A stretch of 8,854 bases of DNA from Halovenus sp. (lineage in GTDB: Archaea; Halobacteriota; Halobacteria; Halobacteriales; Haloarculaceae). The position numbers and the translations under genes are program-made. Positions within the stretch are counted from its first letter, which is position 1. The number at the start of each line of letters is the position of its first letter. The DNA lies in contig PUNZ01000146.1 of NCBI GenBank assembly GCA_003551945.1, forward strand, positions 1-8,854. The letters are read 5' to 3'. Below the pieces are notes generated by a model. The model had not been told where the DNA came from. It made no database searches and saw only the letters and a list, made by a program, of their open reading frames with translations. This document shows, piece after piece, positions 1 through 5,634 of this stretch.

Positions 1-275
1 ACACCGGCAACGGCCGAGGTTCCAACTGCGACGCCAACCATTGCCACGTCCACCGCGTTTTTCGACATGCGGGCAATACCAGTCAAGACACGTGGCCATG
101 CAAGTTCAGTCGTCTTTTCGGCTCGCGCTCGGTCGATAAATCCGAAGCGAGCGAGAAGCAATCCTATCCAGAGAATAGTGAACTTGACTGGGTTCGGAAA
201 GCGTGCTCTCACGACGCGCCAAAGCGCGGAAAGCAGGCGAATAACCGAACGGAACGGATTGAACTTACGGGACAT
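1..275 (-). CDS. MATE family efflux transporter, N-terminal fragment (runs off left edge)
   Basis: Only the first 91 codons are visible. The family exports drugs and cationic or other organic compounds across the membrane in exchange for H+ or Na+. I recognise it from residues 58-91: the stretch around LAWPRVLTGIARM, followed by SKNAVDVAMVGVAVG, matches the first transmembrane region of haloarchaeal NorM/DinF-like MATE proteins as I remember them. Residues 32-46 also form a hydrophobic segment. The ATG at 275-273 directly follows an in-frame TAG, so no longer start is possible. A GTG at codon 22 (212-210) would give an N-terminus closer to the usual family length, because the first 21 residues look like an extension. 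The gene lies 73 nt downstream of the TetR gene on the same strand, so it is probably its regulated partner. Family confidence is moderate to good; the start is uncertain. Confidence 0.8.
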   Translation of the reverse strand, partial: MSRKFNPFRSVIRLLSALWRVVRARFPNPVKFTILWIGLLLARFGFIDRARAEKTTELAWPRVLTGIARMSKNAVDVAMVGVAVGTSAVAG

Positions 276-290
276 CTATGTGGAGAGGGG

Positions 291-300
291 CTAGTCAGTG
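291..300. promoter_or_regulatory. Possible TetR operator half-site before the MATE gene
   Basis: CTAGTCAGTG resembles the right half of the palindrome at 1060-1077: CTNGTCAGT matches at eight of nine positions. It lies 15 nt upstream of the MATE ATG. There is no matching second arm, so it may be chance or a weak half-site. Confidence 0.25.
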
Positions 301-348
301 CCGGAGGGCGACCTCGGAGCAGCCAGCGACTCGCCGATGGCCTGTCAC

Positions 349-1059
349 TCAAGACTCCTGTGCGCTAGAGTGAGGCGGTTCATCCACGTCGTCAACGTCT
401 GCGTCGGAATCGACAGCACTGAGTTTCGCAAGCGTTTCATCAAGTGGGGGCAGTTCGACATCGGATGCAAGCAGCGGTTCGACAATATGTGTCATTGCCT
501 GTTCGACGACAGCTCTCGTGTAGCTGACATCCGTTGGATTTTCGTTGAGCGTTACCTGGCGGGTCCGTCCGCCATCAAGTGTGGCGACAAGCAAAGCAGC
601 GGTTTGCTCGGGGTCGACCGCATCAAACACCCCTTCATCGATGCCATCACGGAGAATATCTGCAACGGTCTCACGTAACACCTCATCACTCCGGACGAGT
701 TGTTCGCGCATCCGCTCGTTAAACGGTCCCTGGGAGCGCATTTCAAGCAAAGCGAGATGGAACGATTGGCGTTCCTCTTCATCGGGAGTGAACACGAACT
801 GGGCGAGAAACAACGCAAGCCGGTCAACCGGCGAGTCATCCACTTCGTCCTCAAGTTGCTCCTCGTAATCCGTAATCATACGCGAGAGAAATGCAACCAG
901 CAAGTCTTCTTTCGTGTCGTAGTGATAATGTAATAGCGATTTACTCTTATCGCACTCATCGGCGATATCTTGCATGGTCAGCGAGGCGTATCCGTGAGCA
1001 CACAGCGCCCGGTAGACGCCATCGAGGATTTCATCGGCCGCCAGTGGCTCATCACTCAT
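349..1059 (-). CDS. TetR/AcrR family transcriptional regulator
   Basis: A 236-aa one-component repressor, slightly longer than typical TetR proteins (about 190-220 aa). The N-terminal DNA-binding domain covers residues 7-55. Its helix-turn-helix is at about 28-47, with the typical LTMQDIADECDKSKSLLHYHY pattern and the following FY/HYDTKEDLL-type boundary. Residues 75-195 form the helical ligand-binding and dimerisation domain. Residues 215-228 are an acidic, low-complexity Asp/Val tail, as often seen in haloarchaea. The ATG at 1059 touches an 18-bp palindrome, and a TATA-like element lies 25 nt upstream, so the start is well supported and the transcript is probably leaderless. The downstream MATE gene suggests that the ligand is a toxic compound and that binding it releases efflux expression. 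The ligand cannot be told from sequence. Confidence 0.92.
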   Translation of the reverse strand: MSDEPLAADEILDGVYRALCAHGYASLTMQDIADECDKSKSLLHYHYDTKEDLLVAFLSRMITDYEEQLEDEVDDSPVDRLALFLAQFVFTPDEEERQSFHLALLEMRSQGPFNERMREQLVRSDEVLRETVADILRDGIDEGVFDAVDPEQTAALLVATLDGGRTRQVTLNENPTDVSYTRAVVEQAMTHIVEPLLASDVELPPLDETLAKLSAVDSDADVDDVDEPPHSSAQES

Positions 1060-1077
1060 TGACTGACTGGTCAGTCA
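1060..1077. promoter_or_regulatory. Palindromic operator TGACTGAC-N2-GTCAGTCA, probably TetR autoregulation
   Basis: Two perfect 8-bp inverted arms are separated by 2 bp. The site fills the gap between the TATA-like element at 1084-1091 and the start codon at 1059, so a bound dimer would cover the transcription start. The size and symmetry fit a TetR dimer site. Assigning it to the adjacent regulator is inference from position. Confidence 0.82.
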
Positions 1078-1083
1078 GCAACG

Positions 1084-1091
1084 AATAAAGG
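1084..1091 (-). promoter_or_regulatory. TATA-like element of the TetR(-MATE) transcription unit
   Basis: On the minus strand this reads CTTTATTC, with its edge about 24 nt from the ATG at 1059. That predicts initiation at or very near the start codon. It lies just outside the operator palindrome. Confidence 0.55.
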
Positions 1092-1130
1092 CGTTTCGAC
1101 ACGGAAAGCGATAGTCGCTCCGTCGGACGG

Positions 1131-2405
1131 TTATCCGTCCCACTCATCCCCCTGTCGCTTCTTCCGGGTGTAGTCTGCAGGGGTACGGACGTACGTGTAA
1201 TCAATTGATTTTGACTCCAGTTCGCGTTTGATGTCGGGAGTCAGCTGTTCAATAAGCTGTTCCGCTCGATTCCGTGACTGCTCGGTGCCCCGTTCGTGTT
1301 GGACATAGACGCGAAGCTTCTTTTCAATCTTCGTCTCTGTAAGCCGTTCAGCAAGCAGCGCAAGGCCAGATGCTGCAAGTCCTGCGCAAGTTTCATCTTC
1401 ATCAGCAAGGTGCTCAAGCAACTGGTCGGTGACGGTCGGTTCACGCTTTTCGTCAGTCACTCGTGGGAGCAACCAGAGTGCGTTTCGACGGATATGTGGT
1501 CGGTCTGTCTGGCGCACGACATCAAGCAGCGGCGGAACAACCTCGGCCGAGTCGGCGCGTTCGAGTTGGTCAGCAATCGTCGCCCGCATCTCCGAGGCGG
1601 TATCTGCGGGTGCGTCGGCAAAGAGGTCGATAAGCGCGACTGCAGCAGTTCGCTTGACCGCTGGCGAACGGTCCTGCAAGGCCTGGACAAGTACGATGAG
1701 GGGCTTCAAATTGGTGAATCTCCCCAACGCCTCGACAGCAATCTGTCGCAACCCCTCATCATCAGCCCGAGCGACAGGGACCAGCGCTTCAAGCGCCCGT
1801 TCGTCGTCCATCCCCGCCAGTGCGTAGGCGGCTTCACGCTGAACCATCGTCCGCCTGTCTGTGAGTTGATTTCGGAGCGGTTCAATCGCTCTTGGGTCGC
1901 CAAGCTGTCCGACCGACCGGACCGCCCGCATCCGAACACGGGCATCAGGGTCGGAAAAGAGCCCAATGAGGTCAGGAACGATGTTCACATCACCAAGGTC
2001 GCCAAGCGCAGTCGCGGCGACAAGGCGAAATTCAGCGCGGTCGTTGTCAAGCCACGAAGCGAGCGTCTCCGCGATAACCCAGTCGGGTGCATCGCTCAGG
2101 TCATCCTCAGAGAGTCTGTCGATGAGCCGCTCCAGACTGTCTTGCCCATGGCGATAGAGGGCGTCGATTGCCATTGCCCTGACCTCCTCGTTGTCGTCGT
2201 TGAGTGCCGTCTCAACGAGTTCGCGTCGAAGCTCTTCCTCTTGCTCAGGTTGGGGCAACGACGAAAAATCACCGAGCAATTCGGCTGCCCGTGCCCGGAT
2301 TGCAGGGCTATCGCTCCGTTTCATATACGCGACGAGTTCGGTAACGTCCGAATCACGCGCGAGGGCATAGAGGAACGTGGCGTCGCCCTGATACCGGTCA
2401 ATCAT
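1131..2405 (-). CDS. HEAT-repeat domain protein
   Basis: A 424-aa soluble alpha-solenoid protein. HEAT-like helical pairs recur through most of its length. The clearest lie at about residues 32-48, 62-90, 126-150, 157-180, 188-210, 217-242 and 249-280. They carry the usual signatures, such as (A)VRSVGQLGDPRAIEPL at 161-176 and EAAYALAGMDDERALEAL at 191-208. These repeats belong to the PBS-lyase/HEAT_2 type, which serve as protein-protein scaffolds. The name does not imply a bilin lyase here. Residues 355-424 are more charged and lack clear repeats. No signal peptide or membrane segment is seen. The ATG at 2405 follows a TATA-like element at 2435-2443. It is divergent from the small Cys-rich gene. 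The binding partner is unknown. Confidence 0.88.
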   Translation of the reverse strand: MIDRYQGDATFLYALARDSDVTELVAYMKRSDSPAIRARAAELLGDFSSLPQPEQEEELRRELVETALNDDNEEVRAMAIDALYRHGQDSLERLIDRLSEDDLSDAPDWVIAETLASWLDNDRAEFRLVAATALGDLGDVNIVPDLIGLFSDPDARVRMRAVRSVGQLGDPRAIEPLRNQLTDRRTMVQREAAYALAGMDDERALEALVPVARADDEGLRQIAVEALGRFTNLKPLIVLVQALQDRSPAVKRTAAVALIDLFADAPADTASEMRATIADQLERADSAEVVPPLLDVVRQTDRPHIRRNALWLLPRVTDEKREPTVTDQLLEHLADEDETCAGLAASGLALLAERLTETKIEKKLRVYVQHERGTEQSRNRAEQLIEQLTPDIKRELESKSIDYTYVRTPADYTRKKRQGDEWDG

Positions 2406-2422
2406 TCACTCTCTGTGTTATA

Positions 2423-2443
2423 TTCACTCCTGGTGAAATAAAG
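2423..2443 (-). promoter_or_regulatory. Promoter region of the HEAT-repeat gene, with a small dyad
   Basis: On the minus strand CTTTATTTC (2443-2435) is a TATA-like element about 30 nt before the ATG. It predicts a start roughly 7-10 nt upstream of the gene. A short imperfect dyad, TTCAC-N5-GTGAA (2423-2437), overlaps its inner edge. The arms are only 5 bp, so they could be chance. Confidence 0.4.
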
Positions 2444-2542
2444 CTATGCGGGTGCAAAGGTGTGAAACTCCGTGGCGTCATCGAAGCCGGCAGCGTTCCC
2501 ATGCTCCGGAGGGTTCAATTAGGATGACCGCCAAGGATGTGT

Positions 2543-2704
2543 ATGGAGTGTCACTACTGCGATGCAGGTGCGGATGTCGTTGTCGAAAAAGACAGCGTCA
2601 AAGTTGGTGTTTGTGAAGAGCACTTCCGGACACAGATGGAGGCACTCGCAGACTCCGAGTGGATTGAAGAGCTCGAAGACGAACTCGACGTTGACCGCGC
2701 CTAA
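2543..2704 (+). CDS. Small Cys-rich protein, probable DUF6757 family
   Basis: A 53-aa protein beginning MECHYC, followed by VKVGVCEEHF and an acidic C-terminal half ending LDVDRA. Cys and His residues in CxxC (3 and 6), His4, Cys24 and His27 form a plausible small zinc site. The pattern CHYC...KVGVCEEHF matches a conserved haloarchaeal family I remember as DUF6757, whose function is unknown. I chose the ATG at 2543 because AAGGA at 2533-2537 lies 5 nt before it. An ATG at 2537 would add two residues (Met-Cys) and is equally open. It is divergent from the HEAT gene and convergent with the amidotransferase. The codon pattern and the acidic composition support real coding. Confidence 0.83.
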   Translation: MECHYCDAGADVVVEKDSVKVGVCEEHFRTQMEALADSEWIEELEDELDVDRA

Positions 2705-2748
2705 GCATCGCTCTCCAGTTGAACCGCCCTGAACGTCCAACAACGGAC

Positions 2749-2770
2749 AAAAAACTCCCGGTCACTTTTT
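2749..2770. terminator. Bidirectional poly-T terminators between convergent genes
   Basis: A6 at 2749-2754 is a T6 run on the minus strand, 29 nt past the amidotransferase stop. T5 at 2766-2770 lies about 60 nt past the small plus-strand gene. Short T-runs on the coding strand are the usual archaeal termination signal, and each one here faces the correct gene. Confidence 0.5.
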
Positions 2771-2782
2771 CGAGACTGTGTA

Positions 2783-3502
2783 TCAGTCGTCTGCTGGCGT
2801 CACAGCCTCTGAAGATTGTGTTGGTAGCTGCTCGCGAACGTAGGCTGTGAAGTTTTCGAAGACGATCTTTGCTTCACACGCCGCTGCGTAGTTTTCGTTC
2901 GTGATACCATCGAGCACTGCGTTGAGTCGTTCATCGCTCAACTCTTCCTTGCCGCTTGCAACGTCTGCAGCCGTTCGCATATCATACTCGGGGTGGAACT
3001 GGACCGCGAAGACGTCGCCCTTTCGGAAGGCGTGGACACCGTACTCGTTCTCGGCGAGCAGTTCAGCACCCGGTGGAAGTCGTGAGACATGGTCAGAGTG
3101 CGTCGTAAACGCCGTGAATTCGGTGTCGATACCCGAAAAGAGCGGCGAGTCCGCCGTCTGTGAAATCTCGCGGTAGCCAATTTCGTACTCGCCCATATCC
3201 TCAACCTGCCCGCCGAGCACGTCCGCAAGTAGCTGGTGACCGAAACATACCCCAAAGAACGGCAAGCCGCGCTCAATTGCGTCGCCGACCCACGTTTTCA
3301 GTTCGCCTATCCACGGGCGGTCCCAGTAGACGGACGCCCGCGAGCCGGTCACGATACACGCATCAAAGTTGTAGGTCTCCGGAAGGTGACCATCTGCGAC
3401 ATGATACTCTACAAGGTCGGCATCGACCTCGCGCCGAAAGTTCCGACGCGTGTGCGTGTCGATTTCGGTGGTGTTGAGCAGCGCGATACGAAGTCGTGTC
3501 AT
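2783..3502 (-). CDS. Class I (type 1) glutamine amidotransferase
   Basis: A 239-aa stand-alone GATase1-fold protein like the COG0518 'GMP synthase-like' amidotransferases. The family releases ammonia from glutamine or hydrolyses related gamma-glutamyl amides. The catalytic nucleophile is Cys86 in FFGVCFGHQLLADVLGG, and the His170/Glu172 pair lies in VQFHPEY. VTGSRASVYW at 51-60 forms the loop that precedes the elbow. The synthetase domain of true GMP synthase is absent, so the acceptor or partner is unknown. An upstream ATG at 3625 would add 41 basic, non-haloarchaeal residues and overlap the divergent gene. I reject it because a TATA-like element at 3527-3532 sits about 25 nt before the ATG at 3502. 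Confidence 0.92.
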   Translation of the reverse strand: MTRLRIALLNTTEIDTHTRRNFRREVDADLVEYHVADGHLPETYNFDACIVTGSRASVYWDRPWIGELKTWVGDAIERGLPFFGVCFGHQLLADVLGGQVEDMGEYEIGYREISQTADSPLFSGIDTEFTAFTTHSDHVSRLPPGAELLAENEYGVHAFRKGDVFAVQFHPEYDMRTAADVASGKEELSDERLNAVLDGITNENYAAACEAKIVFENFTAYVREQLPTQSSEAVTPADD

Positions 3503-3515
3503 TATTGGGGGTAAG

Positions 3516-3532
3516 CCGCTCCAGCGGTATAA
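3516..3532 (-). promoter_or_regulatory. Promoter of the glutamine amidotransferase gene
   Basis: On the minus strand TTATAC (3532-3527) lies about 25 nt from the ATG at 3502, predicting a leaderless transcript. A small dyad, CCGCT-N2-AGCGG (3516-3527), directly abuts the TATA element and could be a regulator site. Confidence 0.6.
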
Positions 3533-3593
3533 GTTGCGCAGCACGGGCCGTTTCTGCCGGCGTCTCGGAGGAAATCCTGCTTGCTTCGAACCG

Positions 3594-3599
3594 CTTTTG
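3594..3599 (+). promoter_or_regulatory. Putative TATA-like element of the TatD-like gene
   Basis: CTTTTG preceded by GAACCG, about 25 nt upstream of the ATG at 3624. The position is right for a leaderless archaeal promoter, but the sequence is only a moderate match. Confidence 0.4.
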
Positions 3600-3623
3600 C
3601 GTTCTCCGTTCCGACTGTCTGCC

Positions 3624-4466
3624 ATGAGCGAGTCGCCTATTCTCGATAATCATCTCCATCTCGACCCTATCAACGGCGAGGGTGCCGAATGGGCCGAGGA
3701 GTTTGCACAGGCGGGCGGAACACACCTGCTCGTGTTGAATAAACCATCGTGGAACCTCGTCGGGCCCGTCGACGGTGTGGAAGCATTCCGGGAGACGTTC
3801 GAGTTGACCTGCGAAGTAACCAAAGAGGCATCGAAGCGCCTTCCCGGGCGGGCGTGGCCAGTGCTTGGCGTCCACCCAGCACTGATTTCGAAACTCAATG
3901 GACAGGGCTATACACCGGCTGAAGCGGGCGAGTTAATGAAAGAGGGACTCACCGTTGCCGCGGAGTTTGTCGCTGATGGCCCGGCGCTCGCAATCAAATC
4001 TGGCCGACCACATTACGATGTGCCAGAGGATATCTGGGAGGTCTCGAATGAGGTCATGCGCCACGCGTTCGAACTCGCCGCGGAGACCGGCTGTGCCGTG
4101 CAGTTGCATACGGAAGGTGGTGGGGATTTCGAGGAGGTTGCCTCGTGGGCCGAAGAGCGTGGATTAGCCCGCGAGCAGGTTGTCAAACACTTTTCTGACG
4201 GCCCCGTACAAGGGCCGATTCCAAGCGTGGTCGCCTTCGAAGAAAACCTAGAGCGCATCGTCGAAACCGGCAATCCATTCCTGATGGAGACTGATTTCTT
4301 GGATGACCCGGACCGACCCGGTGCCGTTCTCGGCCCACAAACGGTGCCTCGGCGCGTCGAGTGGATGGCGGAGCAAGGCTATGACGAGGCAATTACCCGT
4401 GCACACGTCGAGACACCGGCACGAGTGTATGGAATTGATACAGTCGAGACGCTTGAGCGGGACTGA
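3624..4466 (+). CDS. TatD-like / COG1099-type metal-dependent TIM-barrel hydrolase
   Basis: A 280-aa cytoplasmic metallohydrolase of the amidohydrolase superfamily. Expected metal ligands are visible in order: His10 and His12 (DNHLHLD at 8-14), His162 (VQLHTEGG), His189 (VKHFS) and Asp224 (METDF). GVHP at 82-85 is another TatD-family mark. Where TatD nucleases carry a bridging Glu, this protein has Lys125 (AIKSGRPHY). That could act as a carboxylated Lys, as in phosphotriesterase-type members. The substrate is unknown; being TatD-like does not prove DNase activity. The ATG at 3624 was preferred over an in-frame upstream start at 3450, because the extra 58 residues are basic and overlap the divergent gene. 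Its stop is 7 nt from the stop of the convergent membrane protein. Confidence 0.88.
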   Translation: MSESPILDNHLHLDPINGEGAEWAEEFAQAGGTHLLVLNKPSWNLVGPVDGVEAFRETFELTCEVTKEASKRLPGRAWPVLGVHPALISKLNGQGYTPAEAGELMKEGLTVAAEFVADGPALAIKSGRPHYDVPEDIWEVSNEVMRHAFELAAETGCAVQLHTEGGGDFEEVASWAEERGLAREQVVKHFSDGPVQGPIPSVVAFEENLERIVETGNPFLMETDFLDDPDRPGAVLGPQTVPRRVEWMAEQGYDEAITRAHVETPARVYGIDTVETLERD

Positions 4467-4473
4467 GAAACAG

Positions 4474-4653
4474 TCAATAGAACCGACTGGCAATCCCCAG
4501 CCCAATTCCGAGACCCATAAAGAACAGCAGATACGAGGTAAGCGAGAAGAAATCAGTGAGGCCGATAACTTCGGAAAGGCCGACGAGGAGGACCACAGGC
4601 AACAAGATACCCGCAATAACGGTGACAGGGTTTCGTTGGTCGCGTTTGCTCAT
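4474..4653 (-). CDS. Small two-helix membrane protein (59 aa), unknown function
   Basis: A short coding region too small for many gene callers. It starts MSKRDQRNPV, then has hydrophobic segments at residues 11-27 (TVIAGILLPVVLLVGLS) and about 40-56 (SYLLFFMGLGIGLGIAS), joined by a short loop, and ends SRFY. The basic N-terminus suggests an in-out-in topology. The minus-strand TTATAC (4684-4679) lies 25 nt upstream of the ATG, a good leaderless promoter. This placement, plus the clean helical pattern, makes coding likely. I do not recognise the family. Its stop nearly meets that of the TatD-like gene, so the two transcripts must converge or overlap at their 3' ends. Confidence 0.75.
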   Translation of the reverse strand: MSKRDQRNPVTVIAGILLPVVLLVGLSEVIGLTDFFSLTSYLLFFMGLGIGLGIASRFY

Positions 4654-4678
4654 GTTAGTTGTTCATCAACGCTATGGC

Positions 4679-4684
4679 GTATAA
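4679..4684 (-). promoter_or_regulatory. TATA element of the small membrane protein gene
   Basis: TTATAC on the minus strand, its proximal edge 25 nt from the ATG at 4653. It lies just downstream of the stop of the HTH gene, giving the small gene its own promoter rather than read-through alone. Confidence 0.6.
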
Positions 4685-4732
4685 TGGCGACGGTTCGAAA
4701 ATCACTGGACGGGCCAGCGGCAGAAATTCAAT

Positions 4733-5149
4733 TCACGCGTGTGTAGCCCCCTCATCCCCATCAGAATCGCTAACGAGTGGATAATCAACGTGTATCTCGA
4801 CTTGGTCAAAAGGAACAACCGGTTGGATTGCACCTCCAGCACCTCCCTCTTCGAGACGGATTACACCGAGCACTTCTAGCTGCTTCAAATCGCCGTGAAC
4901 GTCTGAGACATCGCGGTCAACAAGACGAGCAGCCTCACGCATGCTCTGGGGAGTATTCTCGGCGATAGCCTGGATGAGTTCAAGTCGAAGTGGCGTCAGA
5001 GTGGTGATGAGGTCTTCATAACTTCCAAACTGCAGTTGCTGTTTGTGCTCAGCTTTGCTCAACTCGTCGTTCTCTACAGCCTGAACGAACTGGAGTGTGT
5101 CCTGTCGAAGCTGTTCTTTGTTGCCAACGGTGATGTGGAGTGTGGTCAT
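4733..5149 (-). CDS. HVO_A0114-type winged-helix DNA-binding protein (COG4190-like), probable antitoxin
   Basis: A 138-aa protein that begins MTTLHITVGNKEQLR. It has a winged-helix domain at about residues 54-115: LRLELIQAIAENTPQSMREAARLVDRDVSDVHGDLKQLEVLGVIRLEE. The pattern fits the haloarchaeal 'HVO_A0114 family putative DNA-binding protein' (COG4190-like), which commonly accompanies TumE/DUF6516 proteins as the presumed antitoxin and repressor. The ATG at 5149 was chosen over an in-frame TTG at 5185, which would overlap the upstream stop. The gene follows the broken TumE-like gene by 32 nt, and both share the promoter at 5530-5536. It probably binds the dyads at 5509-5558 as an autorepressor; this is inference. 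The reading frame is intact. Confidence 0.85.
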   Translation of the reverse strand: MTTLHITVGNKEQLRQDTLQFVQAVENDELSKAEHKQQLQFGSYEDLITTLTPLRLELIQAIAENTPQSMREAARLVDRDVSDVHGDLKQLEVLGVIRLEEGGAGGAIQPVVPFDQVEIHVDYPLVSDSDGDEGATHA

Positions 5150-5181
5150 GGTTATGGATGCGGTGGATGGCACAGGTAGGC

Positions 5182-5500
5182 TCAATCGTATCTGGGTGGG
5201 TCGCCGTCGACAGCGTCCCAGTACTCATCTGCGCTTGCCCAGAATTCGAGGAGGCGTTCTTCCATTCCAGGGAACGCAACGTCATCACGGTCGCCCTCAG
5301 TCGGTGATGAGTTCGTGTCCTTTCGTATCCTCGTGAGCGTTATCGTACCGAAGGAGCGTCAGGTCTTCGAGCGTTCCAAGATGAAGTGTATACTTCCAGC
5401 CAGACGGATACGTCTCGGTGTCTGCTGTTTGTCGGAGAACGACATTTTCAACGAGGCCCGCCTCGACGTGCGTATACTGAAAGAGTACTTCATTCGCCAT
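5182..5500 (-). pseudogene. TumE/DUF6516-like toxin gene, disrupted by a 1-nt frameshift
   Basis: The first frame (5500-5297) encodes 67 residues, MANEVLFQYTHVEAGL...WKYTLHLGTL...LLRYDNAHEDTKGHELITD, and ends in TGA. The RYDNAH block (51-56) is a hallmark of TumE/DUF6516 toxins as I remember them. Skipping one base at about 5299 (GAC-T-GAG) opens a second frame that continues EGDRDDVAFPGMEERLLEFW...DAVDGDPPRYD to a TGA at 5184-5182, for 105 residues in all. FPGM followed by LLEFW is the usual C-terminal part of the family, so both halves belong to one gene. It is the first gene of an apparent toxin-antitoxin operon. The break may be a real mutation, a +1 recoding site or a sequence error. GAC-UGA-G is not an obviously slippery site, so loss of function is the simplest reading. 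Confidence 0.82.
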
Positions 5501-5508
5501 TCCCTATG

Positions 5509-5528
5509 TGTTGGTCCGTTTTCCAACA
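5509..5528. promoter_or_regulatory. Operator A, TGTTGG-N8-CCAACA, between TATA and start of the toxin-antitoxin operon
   Basis: A perfect 6-bp dyad around an 8-bp spacer. It lies downstream of the TATA element and covers the likely transcription start, 9 nt before the ATG at 5500. An identical dyad (operator B) lies 29 bp away. Binding here would block initiation. Confidence 0.78.
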
Positions 5529-5529
5529 G

Positions 5530-5536
5530 CATAATT
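5530..5536 (-). promoter_or_regulatory. TATA-like element of the toxin-antitoxin operon
   Basis: AATTATG on the minus strand, 29 nt upstream of the ATG at 5500. It is squeezed between the two operator dyads. Confidence 0.6.
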
Positions 5537-5558
5537 GTGTTGGTCGGATACCCAACAC
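5537..5558. promoter_or_regulatory. Operator B, GTGTTGG-N8-CCAACAC, upstream of the TATA element
   Basis: A perfect 7-bp dyad with the same 8-bp spacing as operator A and the same TGTTGG/CCAACA core, but a different spacer sequence. Only the arms are conserved, as expected of a protein-binding site. It covers the BRE position directly upstream of TATA. Confidence 0.78.
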
Positions 5559-5634
5559 GGGAAATAGGCACGACCGAGGTACTTGTGTGAAATGTCGGTC
5601 AACCCTCTCCTGAGAATCCCGACACTCGACAGCC

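Noticed and set aside
1200..1207. Palindrome TCAATTGA
   Set aside because: It lies inside the HEAT-repeat coding region, is only 8 bp, and is probably chance.
1296..2441. Long 381-aa plus-strand open frame
   Set aside because: It lies antisense across the HEAT-repeat gene. Its product is Arg/Cys/Ser-rich with no domain pattern and is unlike the acidic proteins of this genome.
3450..3623. Upstream start for the TatD-like hydrolase at 3450
   Set aside because: It would add 58 basic residues antisense to the amidotransferase. The metal motif DNHLHLD normally lies close to the N-terminus, as it does from the ATG at 3624.
3503..3625. N-terminal extension of the glutamine amidotransferase to an ATG at 3625
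   Set aside because: The 41 extra residues are strongly basic, overlap the divergent gene's start, and would remove the well-placed TATA element before 3502.
5150..5185. TTG start at 5185 for the winged-helix gene
   Set aside because: The added 12 residues do not fit the family start MTTLHITVG, and the codon overlaps the toxin stop. The ATG at 5149 is better.
5049..5336. Overlapping open frames on both strands (5049-5288 minus, 5097-5336 plus)
   Set aside because: They are shadows of the frameshifted toxin and the HTH gene, with Arg/His/Thr-rich products. The toxin frame explains the region.
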